Source: Pseudisothecium myosuroides
Taxonomy: Eukaryota > Streptophyta > Bryopsida > Hypnales > Lembophyllaceae
Direction of reading: 5' to 3'
NCBI GenBank assembly: GCA_951799445.1
Contig: OX637289.1
Coordinates: 27,776,245 to 27,840,244 of the forward strand
Length of the DNA stretch: 64,000 bases
Shown: in pieces, positions 46,742 through 59,000 of the stretch
Numbering within the stretch: position 1 is the stretch's first letter
Layout: each line of letters opens with the position of its first letter
Made by a program: the position numbers and the translations under genes
The notes under the pieces: model-generated
The model's database searches: none
Told to the model about the DNA's origin: nothing
Seen by the model: the letters and a program-made list of their open reading frames with translations, nothing else

Positions 46742-48095
46742 CTCCAATTCCCACACACGGTGACCAGCCCGGGTTCCAGGGTTCAAAAATCACGCCCATC
46801 CTTAGTTAGCCTTCCTCTTCTTCTTCATTACAGTAGATTAGATGAGCTCCTTGGAGAGTGAAGTGAGAGGCAGCTATCATGGAAAGATGCTTTGTAATGA
46901 TTTTGGCCTCACCTGCGAGTAGGCCAAGAATGGTATTTGAAGAACAGACAAGCCCTTTGGTCCTCCCCAAACAGTTTGGATTCATCCTCACTTCCCAAGT
47001 TCCAAGACCCAGCGCACTGCAAATGGATATCCTTCCTTACCTGGGGTCCAGTGTCTGAACCATGTCATTCGATACATGAATTCAGGGCGTGCCGGCGCGA
47101 CTGAACTTGCCAACCTGGCTTAAGTTAGCCAAAATGAATGTGACTGTGTCTTGAGATGGATCCACCGGCACAGACTGACTGCGTCTCAATACTAGAAGTT
47201 AAGCCTGTCCAGCTCTGCATGAAAGCCTAGACGTGGACTGGTGACCTCACGCACGACATCGGGAATGCAGCTGATGGATCCGGAAGTTAGCTGAGAAACT
47301 GAAAGAGGTTTCGTATACTGTAAGTTAAAGATTGATCAAGTCCAAATGACAAGTCGGGCATGACTTGATCACCGGGATCCACCAAAACAATTTGCAGCAT
47401 TGACAAAGTAGACACACAACCTCATCGACCGCGAAAAGTCGAGGCTTCCGGACTCCGATTCCGGAAGGAAGGAATTGGTTCCGGACTTCATTAAGTTACT
47501 AGCAGGAATTTTGTTGCTGTCAGTACGTCTTGGGATGGATTTGGAGAAAACCCAACCGACGTGAATTGAAATACCCTTCGATAAGTGAAAGTAGTGAGTG
47601 CTCCAATGCTGCAAGTTGCAAGCTGTTTATGGAGTAGGGATAATCTGAAAGGTTAACCCTGAAAGGACGGGTGCAACCATGACTCAGGCACCACGGATTC
47701 AAGCCCCACACAATCCTTCACTGACTCTGTTTGCCCAACTGCATATGAATGAATTTTTTTATTTTTTATTTTTTTTAACAAATGAAATGGCACATGTCTT
47801 CTACCCTGAGCTGGGGCTAGATTTGTTAAAATAATTGTTCAAAATGTAATTAAATATAAGATCTAATGGAATTTTCAAAAATTATAACATGTAGAAAATA
47901 TTAATGAAAATAATCTTAATCCTCAAAAAAACCATGAAGCCAAAGCCACGAGTAATGGTAAAGCTATGAGAATCGGTAAAGCTATAAATACTACTAAAGG
48001 TCACAAAATATAAAACAAACTTCCACAAATTCTAAATTGAGTTAACAAATGGAAATTCAACCGAAAAAGAAATCATTTTATATGGGACCTAATGA
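46742..48095. other. Intergenic, GC-richer to 47.7 kb, no gene recognised
   Basis: The stretch 46,950-47,720 is less AT-rich than its surroundings but holds only short frames. A B-box-like GGATTCAAGCCCC at about 47,695 resembles a tRNA TΨC arm, but no A box or cloverleaf could be built. Confidence 0.4.
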
Positions 48096-48732
48096 ATTTG
48101 ATCCCAATGTACCATATGAGTCATAAAAATTTCAAATCTTTTTGTAAAAATTTGAAAATACTATAAATTTTTTAAGAAGAAATGAAAAAAAATCATATAA
48201 AATACAAAATATGCTAAAAAAAAAATTGAAATTTTTACCATAGACATATACTATATAGTGTTATATTTATGATTTATCATCATGGTATAAACCAACTAGC
48301 TAGCATTTCATTCTAAAGTTAAAAAGTCAACAAACCATGGTCATAGGCCCAAAGTTCAAATTGCAATAAAATATTGAATTTTTCAAATTTTCCAATTAGA
48401 GCAAAAACTGCACTTGATAAATTAAATTTCTTTTATTTGGATTCAAGCTCAAAAGATTTCATTTTTATGGCTAAAATTCACATGAAGAATATAGAGCAAA
48501 AAGTGGCAAAAAATAAACTACAAAGGTGATCCATGGATTAGGCATCTTCTTCTTTTGAAAATTCAATAATACAATAATGAGGATAAATCCAATACTATTT
48601 ACTTAAAATGCAACCTCAAGCAGCTCCCTTCCTAAAAAAATTTGGATGAAAAAACATTTTTTTTCCACCCTACAACCTTTTTAAAAATCATCCAAAGGAC
48701 ACTAAACGTCCTCAACGTCATGCCAAGGTTAA
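48096..48732 (-). mobile_element. TTAA-type element, subfamily F3, partly decayed
   Basis: It matches the 38,207 element in reverse: CCATGGTTTG, TTTTTATGGCTAAAATTCAC and AAATTTGGATGAAAAAACAT occur in the expected order. It ends CCAAGGTTAA with TTAA at 48,729-48,732. The left end is not clear. Confidence 0.55.
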
Positions 48733-48949
48733 ATGACATTATTCTTTTAGGGGGTGTCTTTTTGAATGGACAATCATTCAAGAGGGATACCAAAGACTAA
48801 ATTCCAAGCTCTTCCAAAATAATATTTATTTATTTATTTATTTTTGTTATCCCTTGATAAAAAATAGTAAATAAATAAATTTATATTCATTTTATAATAT
48901 CCTAACCAAATATTTTTTCTAAATGCATATGTGATAACAATTGATATGG
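48733..48949. other. Intergenic, nothing recognised
   Basis: Short AT-rich spacer. Confidence 0.4.
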
Positions 48950-49145
48950 AATATGGGATTGTATGTCATATCTATATGTAGTATTCATATGTCATATTCA
49001 TATGGATACCATATTTATACAATATGTATAAATTGTATATTGTATATTTTAGTAGGCATTCATATCCAAATGCTAGTATTCATATATAGTATCCATATAT
49101 AATATCCATGTATAGTATTTGTATCTATATTCATATTATATACTT
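48950..49145. repeat. Imperfect TATTCATATGTAG-type tandem repeats
   Basis: Words such as AGTATTCATATG, AGTATCCATAT and ATATCCATGTAT recur about every 18-22 bases. Simple low-complexity expansion. Confidence 0.6.
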
Positions 49146-49239
49146 GGAAGTCAGATATATCTATGCGTATATGCAAATCTACATATGTATCAAGGTATAA
49201 CACATATTTGCGCTAAGTGGGTTAAAAAATTATTTTATA

Positions 49240-49640
49240 AAGGGATTGGGGGGTTCTTAATATTTGGATGGAAAGACTGTTGTTTCTTTTCAGGAGATAA
49301 GGTAGTATCCATAGTTGATCACGACCCATAGCCAACCTATAGGGGGTACTATTTCCAACCAAGGCTGAAAAGCTTGGAATGTGTTTTTTCAAGGTTGGGA
49401 CTAATAAGATTATGACACATATCCTAAGTAGTGAAGAAGAAAATAGGAAATAGTGAGCGGAAAGCAGTTTTTTAGATGATCGGAATTGGAAGACTCTAGA
49501 TATTTGCTATTAGTCCCGGACAACTTTTGGCTCCCAAAATTCATGGTATCTTTGATTTTGGGAATAAATTTACGAAAATTTGGGAATCCACATATTTCTT
49601 ATCTTTCTACATGGAAAAAATTTCTTGTGCCTTAAACTGC
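49240..49640. mobile_element. Relative of the 26,288 element
   Basis: TTTTTTCAAGGTTGGGACTA, then GACACATATCCTAAGTAGTG, GGAAATAGTGAGCGG and CCAAAATTCATGGTA follow the same order as in 26,370-26,540. Terminal GGTAACCCC sequences are not preserved, so borders are approximate. Confidence 0.5.
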
Positions 49641-49844
49641 TCATCATTTGCTGCAAAATCCTTTAAGTTATCGGAAATAAGTACTTCTACTTTAGTGGAT
49701 ATTTGGATAGGGGAAGTCACAAATTCCAACAAGCGTCTTCATCAATGTAACTTAGAATATGTGCCCATAAAGGTGTAAATCAATTTCTCAATCACCTTAC
49801 ATAAATGACATGACAAGATGGAGTGGCTTATGACATGCTGAAGA
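49641..49844. other. Intergenic, nothing recognised
   Basis: No recognised feature. Confidence 0.35.
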
Positions 49845-50644
49845 TTAACCCCTAAATGCCCAAGCCTTTTCAAGAGTGTTTTGACTATGAAAAAAGAGCA
49901 TGGGCTTATAGTTAACCCCAATGAAGCAAATTGTATTTTTTTCAAAATCTAACCGTATAGATGTTTGAAGAGCTTGATTACTAGTATGCATACCAATTTT
50001 GAGTGCAAAATTGCATAGGAGTTGTGAGATTATAACGAGAGAAATGTATGCTTTCTATTTTTAGTATGCTGCCATGTTTTAGAAATTTGCATATAAAAGT
50101 TTTTTGAGATGGGAAGTGACATGAATGACTACAAATAATGTTAGCACACTAAAATGCACTTTCAAAAAACTTAATTTCACATGAAAAGCTATCAAACTTA
50201 TTACACAATCCACCTTGCAATTGGTGAAATGCAATTTTTTTTATAAGTATAAATTGCTAATAACTCCAAATCAACACTTGCATGTTTAAATTTTCAATGG
50301 TGAAAATCATGAAAACACTTTACTCTTTCCATTGGGACCATTTTCAAAGCAAATGGATAAGTACAAGTTTTTAGATCTCAAATCAAGTGAAATTGGCAAA
50401 AGTTGGGAAATGAAGTAAAATTAGGAAATTTTACTCTTCCACTTTGGGACATATATGGCTTTGAAGACCTCTCAAAAATCAAATGTTTACCTTTTGCAGT
50501 GAAAAATGAAAGTTTTCAATAGTTAACCCTAAAAACTGCCCGAAAAAAATTTTAAAACGGTCAAACGAATTTAACTGCCCATACCAAATTGAGCCTGAAA
50601 TTTCAGCTCGACCATATATGGTCGCCGAGGCAGTTAAGGGTTAA
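49845..50644. mobile_element. 800-bp TTAA-type element (F4)
   Basis: It starts TTAACCCCTAAATGCCCAAG and ends GAGGCAGTTAAGGGTTAA, with TTAA at 49,845-49,848 and 50,641-50,644. The inverted ends agree as TTAACCCYTAAMTGCC. The left end shares TTTTGACTATG with F1. No transposase. Confidence 0.7.
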
Positions 50645-52310
50645 GGAAATGCTAGTAGTACTTAGAGATAGGAGTTGCACTTGAAGGTGAACTCCATATA
50701 GGTGAGCAAAGCATATACTATCCAATGCATTGAAGTTGTGTAGGCTATAGGTCTACCAATTCCCATGGCAAATTAGAACTCTTGATTGCCTTTGCACACA
50801 TGTAGAGAGCGCTTTTGCAAATTGATAAATTTGACTCTTAAAACTCCAAAGATGGTAGAAATTGGGAATGTTTCAATCATCATTCTATTTAGTATTGATA
50901 TTTAAATGTTGTTATTCTTAAATTAACAAACCAATGTAAACCACCGACCCAATTTGTGACAATGACAATAAAACCGTTTCGAAGGGACCTCAACAATTGT
51001 CAACCTTGCCTCCTCGATGCAACATTTGAAATAGTGTAACCTTATTGAATTGAACCATTGAAATAGTGTAACCTACCTTGTGAATTGAACCATTGTACGG
51101 GTGAGCAATTGAGCATTGAGGACCCATGACTTCAGACATGCCAGTTTCATGAGATGTACTCAGTATAAAGTGTCAATAAGAATGTCACACAAATCAAGGA
51201 ATGTTGCGCTTGCAAGTCAGCATTGCAATTTGCATGAATGTACATAACCTGTAAGTTGGCTTATCACTTGTGTTTGGACTTTCCTAGGCAGACTCTAGAT
51301 TCACACCTTTTGTACTTAGGCTTTTCTTTTCTTTGGGGCGAGTGGACCAAGGTATTAGTCTGTTCTAAACAGTGAGCATTTCAGGACCAGTGTGCCTTTT
51401 TCATGGGTTTCCGTGTAAAAAAGAATTTTTAGCTCATTTTTCAGACAAAGAGAAATAGATGCGGAGTGTAACACAAGTGATTTCATATTTTTTGAATCAT
51501 TATTGAATTACTTATGAATTTTTAAAGATTTTTGTTGTAGGCACCTACTTGTGATCCTAGTTCTCCCAATATCCGTTTCCTTGCAACTTGTAAAGAGATA
51601 TGGGTAAAGTAAGGAGAATCATTGGCTCTTGCAATAAATAACACTTTATTCTCGATCCACTCAATGGCTAAAGAGGTCAATTTAAGGACCACCTTGTATC
51701 CATTTCAAAGCTAATTATAGGATCAATTTGAAGAAGACGGTCGATTTTAAAGTAGACTACCTTAAGGTAAGAGGTCCACTAAGCGCCCATTTAAGAGCCA
51801 ATCGCATTTTGGAGAAGGTAAACTTTGTGAAATATTTTTCTAAAAATTTTTTTAGAAAGAAAAACGGAATTGCCAAGTGATTTCATGTTTTTTGAAACTT
51901 TGTGGAATTAGTTAGATTTACTTGAAGATAAAGTGCAATAGTCATTAAAAGCATCCACTTCTTGAAATGTACATAATTGGTACATTGATAGTGTATTGAA
52001 GAATGTAAAATGTACCTCTGCATTATAACACTTACAGAATGTTTTTGAGAGCCTAATCAATTTTTGGGACCTCTTAGGCTCTTACCTTAAAATTGGTGAA
52101 CTATTTGTTACCTAGACAAAGGCACGTTTGACATTATTTTATTTCATCTTGCATTGGGAAGGGCCTCTATTCCCTTTGGATTCAAAATGAACTTTAGCAG
52201 CATTTTCTATGCATAGTTTCATCAATTTTACACTAGCACAATATTTTCTACTAGCACATATAACGTAAGTACATCCATAATGATCATTAATAAAAAATTG
52301 TCATATCTAC
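50645..52310. repeat. Intergenic with a small tandem duplication
   Basis: A ~35-bp unit (TTGAAATAGTGTAACC...TTGAATTGAACCA) is duplicated at 51,025-51,093. No gene is recognised in the rest. Confidence 0.4.
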
Positions 52311-52460
52311 ATTCTCCTAGTTAATTTGGGGTCTCTGATTGCAAATATGAATTCAGAATTTGAAAATAAAAAATTGTGGCAAATAAAAAATTCTTGCATT
52401 TTCCCTGGGGTAAATTCAGCCCGCAGGGCCCACTTTCGATGGCACGATTGAACTTCCTCC
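52311..52460. repeat. Dispersed repeat shared with 46,588-46,746
   Basis: TTGCAAATATGAATTCAGAA, GTGGCAAATAAAAAATTC and CGCAGGGCCCACTTT occur in the same order and orientation as in the right part of the 46,483 element. Confidence 0.65.
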
Positions 52461-52461
52461 A

Positions 52462-52870
52462 CAAGGGAGATACCCCATTCTAGATCAGCACCCCATTTTG
52501 GAACAATAGACTTCTCTCTTTCTGTGAAGGACGACAAGACTGACCAATGATTATTTATGGCACGGTTTTCAAGGCAGTTGTGGCACATCATGATTCATTC
52601 AAAGACTCTCAATATTGCAACAAGCCCTTGGTTGATTTTGCAATCAGTCCTTGGTCGGAAATAGCAAAATCTATATCACCAATGTGGGATGGACACAATC
52701 TTCAACTAATTATATCATAGTAATTTCATTTTGAGACAAAAAATCTGAAAATTATGGAAACTATCCAAACTCTATTTCTGCACATGTAAAAAAATTTCCT
52801 CTGAAGAAACTGCCCTCCACCTACCTGTAATTCCTTAAGTGGTCAGGAATGGGGTATCTCCCCTACTTGA
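52462..52870. mobile_element. 409-bp inverted-repeat element with GGAGATACCCCATTC ends
   Basis: CAAGGGAGATACCCCATTC at the left mirrors the right end (AAGTAGGGGAGATACCCC then ATTCCTGACC). The ACCCCATTCCTGACC stretch recalls the 26,288 element, which is of similar length. Non-autonomous. Confidence 0.55.
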
Positions 52871-54088
52871 GAACTTAAAACCCAGAAACTGCAAGTTACA
52901 GTGTATACATTCAATCATATGCAAAACTGGATAAAAATTGACTTGTTTAAAATGTGCTACTCTACAAGAATACTTGCGTACACTTCTGCAATCATGTGCA
53001 CAAGACTAAGACAAGAACAACAACTTTAAAGTGGCTTCGTAGTCTACGGTTTTGCTACTATCACCCTACCAAGCATTAAACCAGACTTCCTAGAACATTC
53101 AAACACATTCCAAAAGATTGAACAACAATAGCCAACATTGAGCCAAACAAGAATACAATGTGAGAATCAAATCTTGCATTCACGCCCTAACTCCAACAAA
53201 CTTGAGTTATTAAACTCCCAATACATATGCAAGAAAAAAGCTACTAAGGTAACTACAACTAAAATCACACAAATAAGCAATACAACATGGTTTCCATTAT
53301 TATATTGAAATTTTTTTGTGGAGTCATGTTGGTAGTCAAAAATGGATACTAGATTCTCTTGGAATGCATTTTTTGGTTACCATATGAATAAACTACGAAT
53401 TTTCAAAGTACTGAAAATAAAGTTTAGGGTAACCAGGTACAAAATTTTGGTTCTGAACAATGTTTTTCACATAAGTACATAATTCATTTTGGAGATGTAG
53501 CTCAATCTTCAAGGGTACTCGCGATTTGTGAGTAATTGTAGACTCTCACAAAAAGTGAAAGTACGTTTTAGACAAGAATTTAGACACGAATCAAGACTAT
53601 GCAGCTTTAGAAAGCTGTCAAAATTAGGTGAAGTTACCTTACACGCTACAAATCCTAAGAAAACATTGCAGATGTTCCATGAACTTTGGAAGTTAGTAAC
53701 CTAAACCATGCCATTCAAAACTGGAAAAATGAACCAATCCCTTAACAACAATGGAGCATATAGCTGCCTTGCGAGAGGACTACGCAAAACAACCATGAAG
53801 TTAAAAAAACACATAAAAGAGAAGGCTAGTGAATCAGGAAATTCATGCACAAACCAAGCCACACACAAAACTTGCTCAGGCTGGATCACACCCACAAAGC
53901 AACATGTGAAGCACGAGAAAGGAAGACGTTGTAGAACCAAATAAGTTGGCAAAATGGTAAGGAAACAAAATAGGGGTAAGGTGTCTTGAAGACATTGGAG
54001 AAAGGCGAGGGATCTTGACAAAAATACAAGAACAACAAAATGCGTGTTCAAACTCAGATGTTAATAATCAAATACCCGGTATATGTAT
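52871..54088. other. Intergenic, no gene recognised
   Basis: Frames of 78 codons (+, 53,708) and 116 codons (-, 53,701-54,051) overlap on opposite strands and show no domain. Neither is supported as a gene. Confidence 0.4.
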
Positions 54089-54458
54089 CATTAGAGAAAA
54101 AATCAGCCCTCCGGAGGACCCTGAAATTTACTTTTTTTTTGCCAAAAAAATAATTTTTCCCCTATTTCCGCCCGGCAGAAACTGCAACAGAATTGGCGCA
54201 GGAACCGAAAATTATTAGTAAATTTTCATGTTTATTTTTTATTTTTTATTTTTTATTTTTTTAATCTTAAAAAATATATTAAAAAATATATATATATATT
54301 AAAAATAAAAAAATAAAAAAAAAATCGCGATTTCGGCGAGCAGTCAGCCAAGCTGACTGCTCACCGCAGGATAGTACTGGAGTGACAGGCCAAGCTTTTT
54401 AATAGCTTGGCATGTCACTCCGGAGCAACCCTCCAGAGGGCTCATTTTTTCTCTAATG
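54089..54458. mobile_element. AT-cored MITE with CATTAGAGA-type ends
   Basis: CATTAGAGAAAAAATCAGCC at the left mirrors CATTAGAGAAAAAATGAGCC at the right, and similarity continues through CCTCYGGAGG. The core is ATTTTTTATTT-like. Two perfect or near-perfect hairpins follow (GAGCAGTCAGC...GCTGACTGCTC at ~54,338-54,362 and AGTGACAGGCCAAGC with its mirror at ~54,380-54,419). Confidence 0.7.
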
Positions 54459-54560
54459 ATTCTTTTGGATGCATAATTTGAATTTCATAGGCATTTTGCA
54501 TATTTCATCCATTTCTATAGATTAAACAAAATCTTGTGCTCCTTAGAGACACTTACTTCT

Positions 54561-55494
54561 TTAACCCCTAAAGGACCATCTTGCTATTTTTAGCAACATA
54601 GCGATTTTGGGCAGGTATGTGTGACTAGAGATTTTCATATTTTAAGCTGAAATTTTAATAGAAGGTGGGGATGAGGAATATCTTTCATGTGCACTAAATT
54701 TCATGACATTTTGAAATAGGAGTCAAAAGTTATGACCTAATATGTTACTTTTTTCATTGGGTGGCCAATCCGGGCAGATCTGAAAAAATCACTTTTTTCA
54801 AAAATAAAAATTTGAAATTGGTTTTCTAGAGTTATATATACGTGGAAAGCTTTAAATCATTCCATTTCGACCAATTAGTAAAAAGTTATGAGGTTTTTTA
54901 GTTTGTGGCCAGTTACGTACGGATTCCCTACTCTGAAATAAACTTTGAAGTTGTTTATTTAACTCAATTTTTAATATTCTTTGAAAAAAAATCATAGGAT
55001 TTAGGTTGTTTATTACAACATTACAACCATTGGGATTGACATTTTTCAATTCCATAATTAAATTCTTAACAATTTAGTATTTTGGATCATTCTCTACTTC
55101 TTTCTACTTACTATTTTTTTTGTATATGTTGTACAATTCCAAATGATTTGAAAAATTTTAAGCATGTAGCCAACTTGTTTAGGAAAAATAATTCAAAAAA
55201 GCACCACCATTTTGGACATTTTTTCATACAAATGTGACCTTGTGAAGTGCAGCTGCCCTTTTTTTTCGCAAGAACAAAAACATGATATTTGCCAATTCAA
55301 ATGCTAATATCTTCCACTCTGTATGGTGGAAAATTCTGAATTTTTTTTCACATCTTCTAAAACTAGTTTACTATAAGATCCTACGGTTACATGTGTCAAA
55401 AAAGTTTTTTTTTCAAAAATTTGGTGCTTGTACTAAAAATGGCAGTTTTTGAGTGTTTCTGGTGAAAACATAGTCATAGAACTTTAGGGGTTAA
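54561..55494 (+). mobile_element. TTAA-flanked element, subfamily F1
   Basis: It starts TTAACCCCTAAAGGACCATC and ends GAACTTTAGGGGTTAA, with TTAA at 54,561-54,564 and 55,491-55,494. 934 bp, same orientation as the copy at 641. The termini are the best preserved of the F1 group. No transposase. Confidence 0.8.
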
Positions 55495-55711
55495 GGTCTC
55501 CAATGCACTTGTGTGGCATTTCACTTCTAGTAACACTAAGGTCACAATCTCCTAATGTCACACATACTACGCATACTATGCACTAGCAACATTAGGTTCC
55601 AACACTAGTCATGGATTTTCCATTCTCCCATGACTTCCATCATCTAGTTTCCACAAGACATTGAGTATGTCAGTTGATGATATGGAGTGGGACTTCCATT
55701 GATGTCCAAGC
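55495..55711. other. Intergenic, nothing recognised
   Basis: Short spacer without recognised features. Confidence 0.35.
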
Positions 55712-56016
55712 CATTTGATGAAATTTTGGGCTTTTAAAGGACTGCAAGTTTCCGGATTGTTGGAAACATGGGAACTGTGCCATATTTGAAGTCTGATGTA
55801 GTTGGAAGATTGCCATGTCAAATAATAGTATTTAATTAATTTTTAAACATTTTTTTGAAAAATAATAAAATAATAATTAAAAAATTATATATATATTTTT
55901 TTATTTTTTTATTTTATTTTTAATATTTAATATTCTAACAATGTATCGATGGTTCACAGTAGCCAAGGAAAACAAGCTTGAAATGTCCCTTCCCTCGCTT
56001 CAAATCTCATCTAATG
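55712..56016. mobile_element. AT-cored MITE with CATTTGATG/CATTAGATG ends
   Basis: CATTTGATGAAATTTTGGGC at the left mirrors CATTAGATGAGATTTGAAGC at the right. The core is oligo-A/T. It is closest in ends to the MITE at 22,217. Confidence 0.6.
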
Positions 56017-59000
56017 ACTTGATGGTGGCATTACTTACCATTGATACTAACCGCCGTTGAAGATTATCTAATTCTCCACTAGATCCAAGCAACCTCATTC
56101 CATGACTCATTAGTCAAGACTCAATGTTAAGGCCTAGTGTTGAACAATACACCCTTGAAACAATATCAAGGAGTACCTGAGAGCACTCTAAGACATTGTA
56201 AAGGTGGTAGTGAGGTTCTATCACCAATTTCATTGCATGCAACCACTTTGGCTCACCACGGCACCATTTAGGAGGGAGGAGGGAGACCACCTCTCCTCAT
56301 TGTACTTTTTATGGTATTCAATAGATAGTGTAAGATTGTGGGTCACCAAAACATCCAAGACACACTTTTTTCTTCAAAGAGTATTTGATTCCATGCCTTA
56401 GATTCAAAACCAAACTCTAAAGGACTTCCAATCTTCACCTTGAGATAATTTTTAGCTTTGAATTCAAAATCAAGAATGCAAGTCCATTTTCATGATCCAA
56501 TCTTTGAAAAGATCACTATAGACTAGTACTTACCTTCTCAAATGCAACAAGTATTGAGCAGATTATGATCCTACAAAGCTCTAAGTCCTTTGAGAGGTGT
56601 AGTTGTTTAAGACTCTTCTCCCTATGTTTGCCCATAACTTCTAGTTCATAGCTAATCTCTTTGTGAGCCTTAACATTTTGAAATCTTTGTCTCCTTGTCT
56701 TTCCATAGACTATATGTAGCATACCCTATTTTGATAAGGGACTCCTCTAAAAAAAACACCATTCCCATGTCCCACATCTTGGTTTGTGACTGGACATTGC
56801 CAATTTTGAGGGGCTATATCTTGTAACTCACAATTCAAATCCTCACAATCTTAAAATCCATGGATGCATACTGTTTCACCAACTTTCCAAGCATGTATGG
56901 CACACCACCTACTTTGTCTTGATCAGATCTCCTCATTTTTACTCACCTAATCTTTTGCAAGATTTGGAAAATCCCCCCCAAGACCTCCCTTGCTCACCAA
57001 GGTATCATGGGCACGCCTTGTAGTGAGGGTTGTAATATCTATATTTTAAATGAGTCTATTTGTTTTGTTTTGTTTCTTTATTTGTTATGGTGAATTCTTT
57101 TGGACCATGCATCCTCCAATTGCTTTTTTTGTACTATTGAAAAGTTCTTTGCGAAGAGAGGTACAAGGACTTGTTTTGTGGAATTCCTACTCAAGATAGA
57201 AAAGATATTGAATTTTGAAATTTTTGTGAATTAAAAACTAGAAAATTATTTTTATTTTTATGTAGTTATATTGTGGCAATGGCACAAGGTAAACTAGTAC
57301 TTTTGAAAGATGCATAACATTACAGTAGTTCATGACATTATTTATTATTGTTACATGTTCCCTTCACTCAATTCTAGTAGAGGCAAAATATTGCACTGTC
57401 TTTAGTTGGTGGAAATTCAATCGAAATGTCAAATGTGTACGAAAAAATGTTGATATAACGAGAAATAAATAAAAGGAGACCAACATTAGCCGCTTGAGAA
57501 AGAGGAACAGTGAAAGGGACCGGCTCATGTTGTCAAACACAACGAGGAATTATCTTACAGTGCAGCTCTTTTCTTTGCCTTTTCTGGCCCCCTAGGGCTG
57601 CAATGATGAACTCTGCAAGTGAGTTATGCAAGAAGTCATTAAATTTTCATGTAGCCTACCTGTTTTTTGCTATCCACAACCTACCAAAACTAAGCTTAGT
57701 ATTCCACAACAAAACAAAATAGACTCTTCTACACAAGTTGAGACTTGGAGCAATCACTAGAGTCGTGCACAGTGTAACTTGCATATTTCTTAAAAATAGA
57801 CATGCAAAAACAAAGCTATGTTTGACTTAGCCATTTTCAAAAAAACGAAAATGTATGGCATACCTGAAAACACACAGCCCAAGGAACTCCAAATGAATCA
57901 GTATGATTCCCAAAAGACATCCCTAACCAACTGCATTTGTAATACACACTTCCTTTGGCCAATGATTTAATATTACAGTCAGACTAGCTCGTTTCAAACT
58001 CCAAGAAACACAAACTGGTCAATATCCACACCAGAATCAACATATTCCATCTTTTCCCCGCAATTCAGGCTCAAAGGCAGCCATATCACCCTCACTGGAG
58101 CATCAGCTGCAGGTGCAATAACTTATAGTTCTAGAGTTATACTTTAGCTATTAATTAGCAGTGATCACCATGATAAATTCATACTTTTCATTGCTGAATA
58201 TCAAACCACCGTATTCCTCAAGTAAACTAATCCACCATGGGATGATGACAGACTTTTCATTAGGGACATCGTGTGACCAATCTAACTTAACTTATATGTA
58301 GACTTTTCAACAAACACAAAAAAGCCAAGCCTCATGTTCAAGACTTCAAGGCAACAGTGTCAATGTCTCACTGGCTAGTTAACTTAGATCAACAGAAGAG
58401 GTTAACAATCCATAAATCATTCTCAACCCTTGGATCAACCAAAAATACTTGGAAGGGATGTATACTTCATTTTAACTTGTTGCGCTAATACCAAGTTACC
58501 AACCCATCTAAATAGATTCTTGACTAGTTAAAATATTTACCCCCTAATCATGAGAACCTACTAGGATCAGTAGCCTTGAAATCAACACTTTGACAATTCA
58601 TCGTTTATTCATACGGTGCTCAAAAAATAATTTGTTAAGAAAATCTAGTAACTTCTTTCAATTGTTAACAAGACCCAACAAAAATTTAAATAACTAAATA
58701 ATAAGAATCATGTTTGAAAGCATACTCCAATGATTTCAGGGGTGTGTTCCCAATGAAAGTTTTGGATTGAGTAGAATGACCGCCTGTTCATTTAAAAATG
58801 CTCAACATTTAGCAAGCATATAGTCTACTGTAGGCACCAGTGTCTTGAAATGCACTAAGCTGCTCACCCTTTGCCCTGAATGATGCACATCCCAACAATT
58901 GAATTATCCATGTAGAAAGTTATTCCTGCATACTGCATAACACATTATTTTGTTACAACTATTTTGCAAATTCTCAGATTGGTTGTAGAAAAATACCCCA

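Noticed and set aside
47653..47720. TTAACCCTGAAAGGACGGG resembling a TTAA-family end, with a B-box-like word after it
   Set aside because: No matching right end was found, and the interior does not match any subfamily. The tRNA-like part lacks an A box and a foldable cloverleaf.
53701..54051. 116-codon minus-strand frame with hydrophobic stretches
   Set aside because: It overlaps a plus-strand frame of similar quality. There are no recognisable domains and no splice-linked exons.
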